Positions 43,088-53,364 of a stretch of DNA of 64,000 bases are shown in pieces (positions within the stretch are counted from its first letter, which is position 1; each line of letters begins with the position of its first letter). The stretch covers positions 1,116,001-1,180,000 of the forward strand of contig NZ_CP084742.1 in assembly GCF_020520285.1 (NCBI RefSeq). The letters run 5' to 3'. Source of the stretch: Pseudomonas sp. L5B5 (GTDB taxonomy: Bacteria > Pseudomonadota > Gammaproteobacteria > Pseudomonadales > Pseudomonadaceae). Under the pieces are notes generated by a model, which saw only the letters and a list, made by a program, of their open reading frames with translations, had not been told where the DNA came from and made no database searches. A program made the translations under genes and the position numbers.

Positions 43088-44436
43088 GTGGTCCGAAGGT
43101 GGTGCGGATCGTCACCCGCGAAGAAATCATCGCCCTGTGCGAGGGGCACCTGCGACGACTGGAACAGGCCTTGGCCCGCTGGGAAGCCCAGGCCGCAAGG
43201 CTGGGCGAGTTGAGCAAGGAGGAGCGCAGCGCAACCTGCGCCCGCGCTGAACGCCTGCGCGCCCTGCTCGGCCAGGAGCAGTTCGCTGAACTGCAAAAAG
43301 CCGTGCCGATCGAGATCGAGTACCTGCGCCGCGACCAGCACGAGCGCGAGGAACGCGCGGTGGTGCGCGCGGCCGAGCACCGCCAGCGCGATCGACGCCA
43401 GCGGGAAAATGCCGCGACCCTGCTCGCCGCCCTGCGCGCCGCCCCGGCGGGTGCCGCGCCCGACCTGTTGCAAGACATCGCCCGCCTGGCCGAAGGCGCA
43501 GACCTGGCGCACGCGCAACAGATCCTGGCCCGGGGCTTCAGCCAGCTGGCCAAGGCCAGCGCGGCAGACACCCTGAGCGAGCGCCAGCGCGAACTAGCCC
43601 GGCAACTGCGGGAAGAGCCCTGCGAGCCCACCCTCGCCCAGTGGATCGCCACGCACCCGTCGCAAACCGACCGCGATGCACGCCTGCAGCGGATCGACCG
43701 GCATATCGCCGAGCTGCAACTGCTGCAAGGCGAGCCCGCCGCCATGCCCTTCCTGCAACGGCTGGCCCGGGCCGAAGCCCAGGAGCAGGCGCAACAGCGC
43801 AACCTGTTGCTCGACAGCCTGGTGATCGAACTGGCCGAGGCTGCGCGCGACTTCCAGCAGCGGCGCGAGCTGCTTGTTCAGGTGCAGGACCTGGCCAGCG
43901 AGGTCCAGACCCTCGCCGCGGCCGATCACGTGGAGCTGCTGCGCCAGGCTGCCGAGTGCAACGAGCACAGCGACCTGGCCATGCTGCAAACGCTGAAGAC
44001 CGAGTGCGAAGCCGCGCTCACCGCCCTGCTGCAGGCCCAGGCTGCGCAGGCCCGGCGCCAGGCCATGCTTGAGGGCCTGGCCCGCCTTGGCTACGAAGTC
44101 CGCGAAGGCATGGCCACCGCCTGGGCCGAATCAGGCAAGGTGGTGCTGCGCAAGAGCGCCACCCCCGGATATGGCGTCGAGGTCGGCGGCAAGGCTGACA
44201 ACGGCCGCCTGCAGGTCCGCGCCGTGGCCCTCGACCCGCAGCGGGACAAGGGCCGCGATCGGGACATCGAAACGATCTGGTGCAACGAGTTCCAGCGCCT
44301 GCAAGCACTGCTCAAGGACAGCGGCGGCGAACTGCTGATCGAACGGGCCCTGGGCGTGGGAGAAGTGCCGCTCAAGGAAGCGACGGTCATGGGCGAGGAA
44401 CGAGAGGCAGCGAGCCTCCAGCAAAGAACGCTTTGA
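43084..44436 (+). CDS. Coiled-coil protein, last gene of the AAA/helicase operon
   Basis: A 450-residue protein starting MSGPKVVRIVTREEIIALCE at an ATG that overlaps the helicase stop (ATGA). Long, Arg/Glu/Gln/Ala/Leu-rich helices (about 20-330) predict extended coiled coils; the C-terminal 100 residues form a compact alpha/beta part (GKVVLRKSATPGYGVEVGGK). No family recognised. Strict coupling to the upstream gene suggests a structural or sensor subunit of the complex. The frame upstream of 43084 is a shadow. Confidence 0.72.
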   Translation: MSGPKVVRIVTREEIIALCEGHLRRLEQALARWEAQAARLGELSKEERSATCARAERLRALLGQEQFAELQKAVPIEIEYLRRDQHEREERAVVRAAEHRQRDRRQRENAATLLAALRAAPAGAAPDLLQDIARLAEGADLAHAQQILARGFSQLAKASAADTLSERQRELARQLREEPCEPTLAQWIATHPSQTDRDARLQRIDRHIAELQLLQGEPAAMPFLQRLARAEAQEQAQQRNLLLDSLVIELAEAARDFQQRRELLVQVQDLASEVQTLAAADHVELLRQAAECNEHSDLAMLQTLKTECEAALTALLQAQAAQARRQAMLEGLARLGYEVREGMATAWAESGKVVLRKSATPGYGVEVGGKADNGRLQVRAVALDPQRDKGRDRDIETIWCNEFQRLQALLKDSGGELLIERALGVGEVPLKEATVMGEEREAASLQQRTL

Positions 44437-44499
44437 GCCTACCGCCCAGCAGCGCTTGCAGCGCGCCTCTGGGTATCCCGCCTCCTGGCGCTCTAGCCC

Positions 44500-45117
44500 C
44501 TACCCCTCCAGCAACAGATGCCGGGGCGGGGCCTTGGCCACGTGCTGCAGCACCGCCAGGGTCGTGCAGATCGCCTTCTGCGGGTGCGGGTTGTCATGCA
44601 GGCATTCATACAACAGGCCGGTGATGGTGATGCAACAGAACTCCAGCATCCCCGGCACATCGAGTGTGGGCGGCAGCTCCTGACGGGACACGGCGGTTTC
44701 CAGCAGCCGCCGCAAATGATGCTGGAGCAGCCCCCGGACCCCGTCCAGACGCCGCTGATGGGTACTGGGGTCGCCGCCGCAGGCGCCCTGGTGGAGCATG
44801 ATTTCCGAAAGACGGCGCGGCGCCTCGCCGCTGACGGTGGCCACCAGGTCGTCGTGCAGTCGTTGCCATCCACGGTGGAAATCCACAGCTTGCGGCCGGT
44901 GGTTCTCCAAGGGCAGGGTCTGTTCGCTGAACAGCGCATCGAGCAGGTCCTGCTTGCCCTTGAAATGCCAGTAGATCGCTCCCCGCGTCACCCCGGCCTG
45001 CCGGGCGATCTGCTCCAGGGTGGTGCTGGACACACCTTCCCGAGAGAACAGTTCGCCGGCCGCGTCCAGGATCCTGCGACGGGTGCGCGCGGCCTCTGCC
45101 GCAGTCTTCCTGGCCAT
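44500..45117 (-). CDS. srpR: TetR-family repressor of the solvent pump (SrpR/TtgW-like)
   Basis: A 205-residue TtgR/AcrR-type regulator starting MARKTAAEAARTRRRILDAA with recognition helix QIARQAGVTRGAIYWHFKGK. Usual length and a complete ligand domain, unlike the truncated TtgW of P. putida DOT-T1E. It is transcribed with the IclR gene (8 bases apart) and divergent from the RND operon, the arrangement of srpSR-srpABC. SrpR binds SrpS as an anti-repressor in P. putida S12; the same role is inferred. Confidence 0.87.
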   Translation of the reverse strand: MARKTAAEAARTRRRILDAAGELFSREGVSSTTLEQIARQAGVTRGAIYWHFKGKQDLLDALFSEQTLPLENHRPQAVDFHRGWQRLHDDLVATVSGEAPRRLSEIMLHQGACGGDPSTHQRRLDGVRGLLQHHLRRLLETAVSRQELPPTLDVPGMLEFCCITITGLLYECLHDNPHPQKAICTTLAVLQHVAKAPPRHLLLEG

Positions 45118-45125
45118 GGCCGGGG

Positions 45126-45908
45126 CTAGTCCTGGACCACGCGAGGGGCGCGACCGATCACCTCCTCGATGCTCTGCTTGCACGCCTGCAAGGCCTGTTG
45201 GAAGGCTTCGCCCCTGGCCGCCGCCCGGGCATTGGGGGCGACGATGGAGATCGAATAGTGACCTAGGTAGGTGTCCAGCAGGATCGCGTAGGAACACAAG
45301 CCTTCGATGTACTCATCCTGGTCATTGGCCGCGCCGCTGACCCTGATGGTCCGCAGTTGCTCCAGCAGCGCCGCGCGCCCCAGGCTCTTGGGCGTGCAGG
45401 CGGGCAATGGATCGGGCAGCAGCGCCTGCTGCGCTTCGCTCGACAACTCGGCCAATAGCACCTTGCCGCCGGAGGTGACCGTGGCCGGTACATGGATGCC
45501 GATGGGAAACACCACGCGCAACTCGCGCTCGGCGACGATGCGATCCAGCACATAGAGCTTGTCGCCGGACAGCGACGCCAGGCAGGTCGACTCCAGCACT
45601 TGCTCGGACAGGGCGCTCAGGTACGGCCTGACCAGGGAAATGATATCGACCTGGGCCTGGGTCACCAGTTGGCCGAAGGCCGGGCCCAGGCGAAAGCCGC
45701 CAGCCGGGCCCAGGGTCTCGACCAGGTGCTCCACGCACAGGGCGTTGATGATGCGCTGCACCGTCGAGCGCGGCAGGTCCACCACCTGGGCAATGGCCCC
45801 CAGGCTCAGCCCCTGCGGGTTGCTGCCCAGGGCCCGCATGACCGACGCAGCCCGCGCGATGACCTGTATCCCGCCGTGCTTGGCGCTGCTTTCTTGCGAA
45901 TCATTCAT
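45126..45908 (-). CDS. ttgV: IclR-family repressor (TtgV/SrpS-like)
   Basis: A 260-residue IclR regulator. N-terminal winged helix: [41 protein letters not shown]-terminal effector domain with [30 protein letters not shown] and [20 protein letters not shown]. The order and wording match TtgV/SrpS, which repress the divergent ttgGHI/srpABC pump operon and release it on binding aromatic solvents. Its start lies 196 bases from the pump's first gene. Confidence 0.92.
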   Translation of the reverse strand: MNDSQESSAKHGGIQVIARAASVMRALGSNPQGLSLGAIAQVVDLPRSTVQRIINALCVEHLVETLGPAGGFRLGPAFGQLVTQAQVDIISLVRPYLSALSEQVLESTCLASLSGDKLYVLDRIVAERELRVVFPIGIHVPATVTSGGKVLLAELSSEAQQALLPDPLPACTPKSLGRAALLEQLRTIRVSGAANDQDEYIEGLCSYAILLDTYLGHYSISIVAPNARAAARGEAFQQALQACKQSIEEVIGRAPRVVQD

Positions 45909-46104
45909 ACGACTCCTTGGGGCCGGCCGCTAGGCCGTGGTGCCGGGTTCTGTGGATTGGCCGCCACTCTAGTGGCAAGCGGCCGATCAGGCCAGCCGGG
46001 CAAATCTCGGCTTGCATTAGCTGAATCTCATGGTGGTACACTGTACCGCAATACGAACCACAAGTCGTGATTTTGAATATTCACTCCCACAACAGGAGAC
46101 GAGC
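45909..46104. promoter_or_regulatory. Divergent control region of the RND pump
   Basis: 196 bases between regulator and pump genes. It holds a 13-base palindrome GGTACACTGTACC (46035-46047) and AT-rich promoter-like sequence before the pump; AGGAG at 46094-46098 serves the GTG start. The TtgV-type operator is expected here. Confidence 0.65.
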
Positions 46105-47253
46105 GTGAGACTCAAGCAAGCTTTGTGTGCGCGACCATTCATTCCCCTGGCGGCCTTGTGCCTGCTGGCCGGTTGCGGCGCCAAGGAGGCGGACATGGCC
46201 GCCGCCCCCGCGCCGCAAGTCGGTGTCTATACCGCCAAGGCCCAAGTGCTGACCCTGACCACCGACCTGCCGGGCCGGACTTCGGCCTACCGCGTGTCCG
46301 AGGTCCGGCCCCAGGTGTCCGGAATTCTCCAGCGCCGGCTGTTCGCCGAGGGCGCCGAGGTCAAGGACGGCCAGCCGCTGTACCAGATCGATCCGCGCAC
46401 CTACCAGGCACGCCTGGCCCGGGCCGAGGCCAGCCTGCTGACCGCGCAGAACCTGGCCCGGCGCTATGAGCGCCTGCTCAAGACCAACGCCGTCAGCCAG
46501 CAGCAATACGACGATGCCCTGGCCACCTGGAAACAGGCCCAAGCCGACGCCCAGATGGCCCGGATCGACGTGCAGTACACCAAGGTCCTGGCACCGATCT
46601 CCGGGCGCATTGGGCGCTCGGCCGTCACCGAGGGCGCACTGGTGACCAACGGCCAGCAGCAGGCCCTGGCCACCGTGACCCAGCTCGACCCGATCTATGT
46701 CGACGTCAACCAGCCCATCACCAAGCTGCTGGGACTCAAGCAGGCCCTGGAATCCGGACGCCTGCAGGCCAGCGGCCCGGACCAGGCGCAAGTCAGCCTG
46801 ACCCTGGACGACGGCACGCCCTACCCGCTCAAGGGCACCTTGAAGTTCTCCGAAGTCAGCGTCGATCCCACCACCGGTTCGGTGACCCTGCGCGCCGAGT
46901 TTCCCAACCCGAACCGCAAGCTGCTGCCGGGAATGTTCGTCCATGCCCAGCTCAAGGAAGGCGAGCAACAGGCTGCCATCCTGATTCCCCAGCAGGCGGT
47001 CGGCCGTGATGCCCGTGGCGTACCTACTGCCTGGGTGGTCAAGGCCGACGACACCGTCGAGCAACGTGAACTGCAGACGCTACGCACCGTGGGCAACGCC
47101 TGGTTGATCGGCGCCGGCATCGCCGATGGCGAGCGCGTGGTCACCGAAGGTGTGCAGCGCGTGCGCAGCGGCCTGGCCGTCAAGCCGGTGGCGGCGGGCA
47201 ACGTCGAACTGGTGACCGAATTCGGCGCCGGCGCTGGCCCCCTGGCCAATTGA
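46105..47253 (+). CDS. ttgG: RND efflux periplasmic adaptor (TtgG/SrpA-like)
   Basis: A 382-residue membrane-fusion protein. GTG start at 46105 with AGGAG 6 bases upstream; an earlier ATG at 46030 lacks a ribosome-binding site. Lipoprotein signal with LLAGCG lipobox (Cys about 24). Then biotinyl-lipoyl-like GRTSAYRVSEVRPQVSGILQ, alpha-hairpin coiled coil (QARLARAEASLLTAQNLARR), and beta-barrel DPIYVDVNQP. First gene of the pump operon; the inner-membrane pump follows after 14 bases. Confidence 0.95.
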   Translation: MRLKQALCARPFIPLAALCLLAGCGAKEADMAAAPAPQVGVYTAKAQVLTLTTDLPGRTSAYRVSEVRPQVSGILQRRLFAEGAEVKDGQPLYQIDPRTYQARLARAEASLLTAQNLARRYERLLKTNAVSQQQYDDALATWKQAQADAQMARIDVQYTKVLAPISGRIGRSAVTEGALVTNGQQQALATVTQLDPIYVDVNQPITKLLGLKQALESGRLQASGPDQAQVSLTLDDGTPYPLKGTLKFSEVSVDPTTGSVTLRAEFPNPNRKLLPGMFVHAQLKEGEQQAAILIPQQAVGRDARGVPTAWVVKADDTVEQRELQTLRTVGNAWLIGAGIADGERVVTEGVQRVRSGLAVKPVAAGNVELVTEFGAGAGPLAN

Positions 47254-47267
47254 GGAGTCACTGATCC

Positions 47268-50200
47268 ATGTCCCGTTTCTTCATCGACCGGCCGATCTTC
47301 GCCTGGGTGCTGGCCATCGTCGCGATGCTCGCCGGCGCCCTGTCGCTGCTCAAGATGCCCGTCAGCCAGTACCCCAACATCGCCGCGCCCGCAGTCTCGA
47401 TCCAGGTCAGCTACCCCGGCGCCTCGGCCAAGACTGTGCAAGACACCGTGGTCCAGGTGATCGAGCAGCAACTGGCCGGGCTTGACGGCTTTCGCTACAT
47501 GTCCGCCGAAAGCAACGCCGATGGCAGCATGAACATCATCGTTACCTTCGAGCAGGGCACCAACCCCGACATCGCCCAGGTCCAGGTGCAGAACAAGCTG
47601 CAACTGGCCACCCCGCGCCTGCCCGAGGAGGTCCAGCGCCAGGGCCTGCGGGTGGTCAAGTACCAGATGAACTTCTTCCTGATCGTCGGCCTGGTGGACA
47701 AGACCGGCAAGCTGGACAACTTCGACCTCGGCAACCTGATCGCCTCGCAGCTGCAAGACCCGATCTCGCGGATCAACGGCGTCGGCGACTTCCAGCTGTT
47801 CGGCTCGCCCTACGCGATGCGCATCTGGCTCGACCCCGGCAAGCTCAACAGCTACCAGCTGACCCCGGGCGACGTGGCCCAGGCCATTCGCGAGCAGAAC
47901 GTACAAGTCTCCGCCGGCCAGCTCGGCGGCCTGCCGACTCGTTCCCACGTGCAGCTCAACGCCACGGTGCTGGGCAAGACACGCATGACCAGCGTCGCCG
48001 AGTTCCAGGAGATCCTGGTCAAGGTCAAGGCCGATGGCTCGCAAGTGCGGGTCAAGGACCTGGGCGACGTCAGCCTGTCCTCCGACAACTTCGCGATTTC
48101 CTCCAAGTACAAGGGCAAGGAGTCGGCAGGCCTGGCCCTGCGCCTGGCCAGCGGTGGCAACCTGCTGGAGACGGTCAAGGCGGTCAAGGCGGTGCTGGAG
48201 AAGCAGAAGGCCTACCTGCCCGAGGGCGTGGAGATCATCTACCCCTACGACACCACCCCGGTGGTCGAGGCGTCGATCGAGTCGGTGGTGCACACCATTT
48301 TCGAAGCCGTGGCCCTGGTCTTCCTGGTGATGCTGCTGTTCCTGCAGAGCATCCGCGCCACCCTGATCCCGACCCTGGCGGTGCCGGTGGTGCTGCTGGC
48401 GGCCTTTGCCCTGCTGCCCTGGTTCGGCCTGAGCATCAATGTGCTGACCATGTACGCCATGGTCCTGGCGATCGGCCTGCTGGTGGACGATGCCATCGTC
48501 GTGGTGGAGAACGTCGAGCGCCTGATGCATGAGGAAGGCCTGTCGCCGCTGGAGGCGACACGCAAGTCCATGCAGCAGATCTCCGGTGCACTGATGGGCA
48601 TCGGCATGGTGCTCTCGGCGGTGTTCGTGCCCATGGCGTTCTTCGGTGGCTCGGCCGGCATCATCTACAAGCAGTTCGCGGTCACCGTCGTCCTGTGCAT
48701 GGGCCTGTCGGTGCTGGTGGCCCTGATCTTCACCCCGGCGCTGTGCGCCACCATCCTCAAGGCGCCCCAGGGCGATGCGCACCACGAGAAGAAAGGTTTC
48801 TTCGGCTGGTTCAATCGCACCTTCGAGCGCAGCACCCAGCGCTTCGAGCGGGGCGTGGGAGGCATGCTCAAGCATCGCGGGCGCTACTTGCTGGCATTCG
48901 TGCTGATTACCGCTGGCACCGGCTATCTGTTCACCCAGATCCCCAAGGCGTTCCTGCCCAACGAGGACCAGGGCCTGATGATGGCCGAGGTGCGCATGCC
49001 ACTGAACGCAACGGCCGAGCGCACCGAGGAGGTGCTCAATGAGGTCAAGGACTACCTGGTCAACGAGGAAGGCGATCGGGTCGAGCATGTGATGACCGTC
49101 AATGGCTTCAACTTCGCAGGTCGCGGCCAGAACTCCGGCCTGGTGCTGGTGGTGCTCAAGGACTGGTCCGTGCGCAAGGCGGTCGGTGACGACGTGTTCA
49201 GCGTGGCTCGACGTGCCAACGAGCACTTTGCCCGGATCAAGGATGCCACGGTGATGGCCTTCGTCCCGCCGGCAATCCTCGAAATGGGCAACGCCATGGG
49301 CTTCGACTTCTACCTCCAGGACAACTCCGGCGTCGGCCACGAAGCGCTGATGGCCGCGCGCAACCAGTTCCTCGAGCTGGCCGCGCAGGACCCCAGGTTG
49401 CGCTCGGTCCGCCCCAACGGCAAGGACGACGAACCGCAGTTCCAGGTACGCATCGACGATGAGAAAGCCCGTGCGCTGCAGGTCAGCATCGCCGCGATCA
49501 ACGAAACCATGAGCGCGGCCTGGGGCTCGATGTACGTCAACGACTTCATCGACCTGGGCCGGGTCAAGCGGGTGTACCTGCAGGGCGTGGACACCTCGCG
49601 GATCGCCCCGGAAGACTTCGACAAATGGTACGTGCGCAACAACCTGGGGCAGATGGTGCCGTTCTCCGCGTTCGCCACCGGCGCGTGGATCTACGGCTCG
49701 CCCAAACTGGAACGCTACGGTGGCATTCCGGCGGTGCAGATCCTCGGTGAACCGGCGCCCGGCTACAGCACCGGCGATGCGATGGTCGCCATTGCCCAGA
49801 TCCTCCAGCAACTGCCGCCGGGCATCGGCCTGAGCTACAACGGCTTGTCCTACGAGGAAATCCAGACCGGCGACCAGGCGCCCATGCTCTACGCCCTGAC
49901 CGTGCTGATCGTGTTCCTGTGCCTGGCGGCGCTATACGAAAGCTGGTCGGTGCCGGTGTCGGTGATGCTGGTGGTGCCACTGGGCATCCTCGGCGCGGTG
50001 CTGGCCACCCTGGGGCGCGGGTTGGAGGCCGATGTGTATTTCCAGATCGGCCTGATGACCACGGTCGGCCTGTCGGCCAAGAACGCGATCCTGATCATCG
50101 AGTTCGCCAAGGAGCTCTACGAGAAGGAAGGCATGCCCCTGGCCAAGGCCGCCATCGCGGCCGCCAGGCTGCGCCTGCGCCCGATCATCATGACCTCCCT

Positions 50201-50405
50201 GGCCTTCACCTTCGGCGTGTTGCCCATGGCCCTGGCCTCGGGTGCCGGTGCCGGCAGCCAGCACTCCATCGCCACCGGCGTGGTGGGCGGGATGATCACC
50301 GCCACGGTGCTGGCGCTGTTCTTCGTGCCGTTGTTCTACGTACTGGTGGTGAAGGTGTTCGAACGCAACAGGCCAGCGGCGGCCACAGCAGGAGAAACAG
50401 CATGA
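47268..50405 (+). CDS. ttgH: RND inner-membrane pump (TtgH/SrpB-like)
   Basis: A 1045-residue HAE1-family proton-driven transporter of aromatic solvents and antibiotics. Twelve membrane helices in two halves; [20 protein letters not shown] at the start; proton-relay region with [18 protein letters not shown] (Asp-Asp in TM4); [20 protein letters not shown] at the end. Full length. It ends ATGA in overlap with the outer-membrane channel gene. Confidence 0.97.
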   Translation: MSRFFIDRPIFAWVLAIVAMLAGALSLLKMPVSQYPNIAAPAVSIQVSYPGASAKTVQDTVVQVIEQQLAGLDGFRYMSAESNADGSMNIIVTFEQGTNPDIAQVQVQNKLQLATPRLPEEVQRQGLRVVKYQMNFFLIVGLVDKTGKLDNFDLGNLIASQLQDPISRINGVGDFQLFGSPYAMRIWLDPGKLNSYQLTPGDVAQAIREQNVQVSAGQLGGLPTRSHVQLNATVLGKTRMTSVAEFQEILVKVKADGSQVRVKDLGDVSLSSDNFAISSKYKGKESAGLALRLASGGNLLETVKAVKAVLEKQKAYLPEGVEIIYPYDTTPVVEASIESVVHTIFEAVALVFLVMLLFLQSIRATLIPTLAVPVVLLAAFALLPWFGLSINVLTMYAMVLAIGLLVDDAIVVVENVERLMHEEGLSPLEATRKSMQQISGALMGIGMVLSAVFVPMAFFGGSAGIIYKQFAVTVVLCMGLSVLVALIFTPALCATILKAPQGDAHHEKKGFFGWFNRTFERSTQRFERGVGGMLKHRGRYLLAFVLITAGTGYLFTQIPKAFLPNEDQGLMMAEVRMPLNATAERTEEVLNEVKDYLVNEEGDRVEHVMTVNGFNFAGRGQNSGLVLVVLKDWSVRKAVGDDVFSVARRANEHFARIKDATVMAFVPPAILEMGNAMGFDFYLQDNSGVGHEALMAARNQFLELAAQDPRLRSVRPNGKDDEPQFQVRIDDEKARALQVSIAAINETMSAAWGSMYVNDFIDLGRVKRVYLQGVDTSRIAPEDFDKWYVRNNLGQMVPFSAFATGAWIYGSPKLERYGGIPAVQILGEPAPGYSTGDAMVAIAQILQQLPPGIGLSYNGLSYEEIQTGDQAPMLYALTVLIVFLCLAALYESWSVPVSVMLVVPLGILGAVLATLGRGLEADVYFQIGLMTTVGLSAKNAILIIEFAKELYEKEGMPLAKAAIAAARLRLRPIIMTSLAFTFGVLPMALASGAGAGSQHSIATGVVGGMITATVLALFFVPLFYVLVVKVFERNRPAAATAGETA

Positions 50406-51856
50406 AGCGCACCAGCCTTTCGATTGCGCTGGGCATGGTCCTGGCCGGGTGCAGCCTGACCCCGGACTACCAGCGCCCCACCGCGCCCGTGCAACCGGAC
50501 TGGCCCCAGGGTCCGGCCTACGAGCAAGCCGCCAGGGGCGATCAGGCCACCGCCGAGGCCCGCGATGCGGCCTTGAGCTGGCAACTGTTCTTCCGTGACC
50601 CGTCGCTGCGTCAAGTACTGGCCACGGCCCTGGACAACAACCGCGACCTGCGCCAGGCCGCCTTGAATGTCGAGGCCTACCGCGCCCTGCACCGGATCGA
50701 GCGTTCGGCACTGTTCCCCAGCGTCGATGCCAGCGCCGGCGGCAGCCGCCAACGCCAGCCCGCCGACCTGTCGCCCAGCGGCAAGGCCGGGATCCAGAGC
50801 CAGTACAGCATGGCCCTGGGGCTGTCCTATGAAGTCGACCTGTTCGGCCGCTTGCGCAGCCTGGAACGGGCGGCGCTGGAGCAATACCTGGCCAGCGCCG
50901 AAGCGCAACGCGGCGTGCAGATCGCCCTGGTGGGCGATGTGGCCATCGCCTACCTGACCTGGCGCAGCGACCAGGAACAACTGGAGCTGGCCCGCTCGAC
51001 CCTGGCCAGCTACCGACAGAGCCTGGGGCTGATCCAGTCGAGCCGCGAAGTCGGCACCGCCTCGGCGCTCGATGTGCGCCAGGCCCGCAGCCTGGTGGAA
51101 ACCGCGCGAGTGCAGCAAGCGCTGTACACCCGCCAGGTCGCCCAGGACGTCAATGCCTTGCAGTTGCTGCTGGGCACCGCGTTGCCCGCCGGTTTGTCGC
51201 GGACCACGGCCTTCGAACAGCCGCTGGCCGCGCCAACCCCGGGCCTGCCGGCCGACCTGCTGCTGCGGCGCCCGGATATCCGCGCCGCCGAGCACCGCTT
51301 GCTGGCCGCCAATGCCGACATCGGCGCAGCACGCGCGGCGTTCTTCCCCAGCATCAGCCTGACCGCGACGGCCGGTACCACCAGCCGCGAGCTGGACCGT
51401 CTGTTCGAGGGGGGCTCGGGACTGTGGAGCTTCGCACCGCAGATCAACCTGCCGATCTTCACGGCCGGGCGCCTGCGCGGCACCCTCGACTACCGCAAGG
51501 TGCTCAAGGACGTCAACGTCGCCGCCTACGAGCAAAGCATCCAGACCGCCTTTCGCGAGGTGGCCGACGGCCTCGCGGCCCGGGGCACCTTCGGCGAACA
51601 GTTGCAGGCCCAGCGCGACCTGGTGAGCAACGACCAGGCGTACTACGCACTGGCCAACCAACGCTACGACGAAGGCGTCGACAGCTACCTGGCGGTACTC
51701 GACGCCCAGCGTGAACTGTTCGGCGCGCAACAACAGCTGATCCGCGATCGGCTGAACCAGCTCAGCAGCGAAGTGAAGCTGTTCAAGGCCCTGGGCGGTG
51801 GCTGGGACAGCCAGCAGCCCCTGGCACTCACCGCCAGGGATGCGAACAGCAGATAG
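50402..51856 (+). CDS. ttgI: RND outer-membrane channel (TtgI/SrpC-like)
   Basis: A 484-residue OprM/NodT-family lipoprotein. Starts [20 protein letters not shown] with a lipobox (LAGC), then two TolC-type repeats: [39 protein letters not shown] and [37 protein letters not shown]. Translationally coupled to the pump gene by a 4-base overlap. Completes the tripartite pump. Confidence 0.95.
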   Translation: MKRTSLSIALGMVLAGCSLTPDYQRPTAPVQPDWPQGPAYEQAARGDQATAEARDAALSWQLFFRDPSLRQVLATALDNNRDLRQAALNVEAYRALHRIERSALFPSVDASAGGSRQRQPADLSPSGKAGIQSQYSMALGLSYEVDLFGRLRSLERAALEQYLASAEAQRGVQIALVGDVAIAYLTWRSDQEQLELARSTLASYRQSLGLIQSSREVGTASALDVRQARSLVETARVQQALYTRQVAQDVNALQLLLGTALPAGLSRTTAFEQPLAAPTPGLPADLLLRRPDIRAAEHRLLAANADIGAARAAFFPSISLTATAGTTSRELDRLFEGGSGLWSFAPQINLPIFTAGRLRGTLDYRKVLKDVNVAAYEQSIQTAFREVADGLAARGTFGEQLQAQRDLVSNDQAYYALANQRYDEGVDSYLAVLDAQRELFGAQQQLIRDRLNQLSSEVKLFKALGGGWDSQQPLALTARDANSR

Positions 51857-51870
51857 TTGAGCGGGCTTGC

Positions 51871-51899
51871 CAGATGAGCGACTACGCCCCGCTCATCTG
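51871..51899 (+). terminator. Hairpin after the pump operon
   Basis: Perfect 10-bp stem CAGATGAGCG/CGCTCATCTG with a 9-base loop, 15 bases past the ttgI stop. No U-tract, so probably only a weak or Rho-assisted terminator. Confidence 0.55.
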
Positions 51900-52109
51900 C
51901 AGCCCGGAACCAGGTGACACCAGAGGTTTCTTCCCGCTTGGCCAGTTCATGCAGTGTCGCCACTGCATGACTGGTCTTTTTTATTGCCCGCCCCAGCCAA
52001 CTCGCGCCGCCGAGACTCTTCAAGTAACGCTGGAGCAGATTTCCGCACAGGCATCACCACCCAGCAGGAGGGTCGCCACCCTACAGGGCTTACGCTTCAG
52101 GGCTGGCGC

Positions 52110-53180
52110 TCAGGACTGTTGCGCCTGCGGCCCGCGATGGGCCTGGCGCCACTGGATCGGGCTGACGCCGCACCAACGGCGGAACGCCCGGGAGAACGCG
52201 CTGATTTCCGAGTAGCCCAGGGCCAGGGCCAGTTCGGAGATCGGCAGGGTCGACTGCTGCAGGTAGTACAGCGCCAACTCCTGGCGCACGGTGTCCACCA
52301 GGGCCGAGAAGGTCAGGCCGCTTTCGCCCAGCCGCCGCTGGATGGTCCAGCTGGGGGTCCGCAGTTGCTGCGCCACTTGCTCCAGGCACGGGTAACCCTC
52401 GCTGAGCAGGTCACGAACCTGGGCCCGGACCTGGGCAACGATGCCCGGGCGCACCTGGCCACCGTCCGCGGCGGCGAGCTGGTGCAGGCTTTCGAGCAAG
52501 ATCGCCAGCAGTTTCGGATCGTGCCCGGGCATCGGCCGCTGCAGCACGCTGCGGCGAAACACCAGGGCATTGCAGCGCTGGCCGAACAGCACCGGGGCAT
52601 CGAACACCTTGCAGTGCTCATGCCAGGCCTCTGGCTGCGGATGTTCGAAATGCACCCGCTCCGGCGCCCAGTTCTGGCCCAGGGCATGGCGCATCAGGTT
52701 GGCGAACATGCCCAGGGACAACTCGGCGTCCTGGCGCTTGCGCACGATGGCCCCGTACTGCACCTGGTAGTCGAGCCGACACAGTTCGCCGTCCTCCACC
52801 AGCCGCAGCAGGCTGCCCTGCTGGTGCACAGGAAAGGTCCGGACAATGTTGCGCAGGCCCTCGCCCAGGGTGGCCGAGCACATCCCCACATACCCCAGCA
52901 GCCCCAGGGAATCGGGGCGGAACTGCTGGCCATAGCGCAGGCCGAAGTTGTGGTTGCCGGTCTGCCGGGCGGCCTCCTCGAACACCGAGCAATACTGGTT
53001 CAGGTCCAGGCTCAGGGTCGGGTGCAGCAACTGCTCCGGGTCGATGCCCGCCATGCCCAGGATGCGCTCGGGGTTGCCGCCGTGCAGCTGGATGAAATCG
53101 CTCAGGCCCGTGGCGGCCGAAGCCAGGATGCCGATCTGGCTTTCCGGGGGGCGGGTCGTGGACGTCGTGATGAGGGGCAC
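52110..53180 (-). CDS. AraC-family regulator (OruR/arabinose-binding-type)
   Basis: A 356-residue regulator. N-terminal AraC-binding-like domain (LSDFIQLHGGNPERILGMAG, RYGQQFRPDSLGLLGYVGM) and C-terminal two-HTH domain with PISELALALGYSEISAFSRA and FRRWCGVSPIQWRQ. Start: GTG at 53180 has AGGAGG 6 bases upstream; the frame upstream of it has none. It stands at the border of the amino-alcohol gene set and is the likely activator of it. Confidence 0.88.
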   Translation of the reverse strand: MPLITTSTTRPPESQIGILASAATGLSDFIQLHGGNPERILGMAGIDPEQLLHPTLSLDLNQYCSVFEEAARQTGNHNFGLRYGQQFRPDSLGLLGYVGMCSATLGEGLRNIVRTFPVHQQGSLLRLVEDGELCRLDYQVQYGAIVRKRQDAELSLGMFANLMRHALGQNWAPERVHFEHPQPEAWHEHCKVFDAPVLFGQRCNALVFRRSVLQRPMPGHDPKLLAILLESLHQLAAADGGQVRPGIVAQVRAQVRDLLSEGYPCLEQVAQQLRTPSWTIQRRLGESGLTFSALVDTVRQELALYYLQQSTLPISELALALGYSEISAFSRAFRRWCGVSPIQWRQAHRGPQAQQS

Positions 53181-53364
53181 CTGGAACCTCCTAGCACAGT
53201 CACCATGGACAGGTAGCTGATCCACGCAAGTTCCATTCCAGATCCCCCCGTTGTCGTGCCTGCCCCCACTCCGTGGCCTCAAGCCTGCCCCTGCCGGCGC
53301 TACGGCCGGCGTCGCAGCGACCGGCACTGCACCGGGACGGGGCGTAGCGGTTTGTAACATCGCC
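53181..53364. other. Gap between AraC gene and kinase gene
   Basis: 184 bases, both neighbours on the minus strand. A GCCGGC ... GCCGGC hairpin (near 53290-53310) lies past the kinase stop and may terminate its transcript. Confidence 0.4.

Noticed and set aside
45909-46104. ATG at 46030 as start of the adaptor gene
   Set aside because: It would add 25 residues before the lipoprotein signal and has no ribosome-binding site; GTG 46105 has AGGAG and starts directly at the signal peptide.
46821-49811. 996-codon antisense frame opposite the RND pump gene
   Set aside because: Shadow; His/Asp/Gln-rich composition typical of reversed RND coding sequence.
51954-53216. 420-codon plus frame opposite the AraC gene
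   Set aside because: Shadow; the minus strand has clear AraC motifs and an AGGAGG start.
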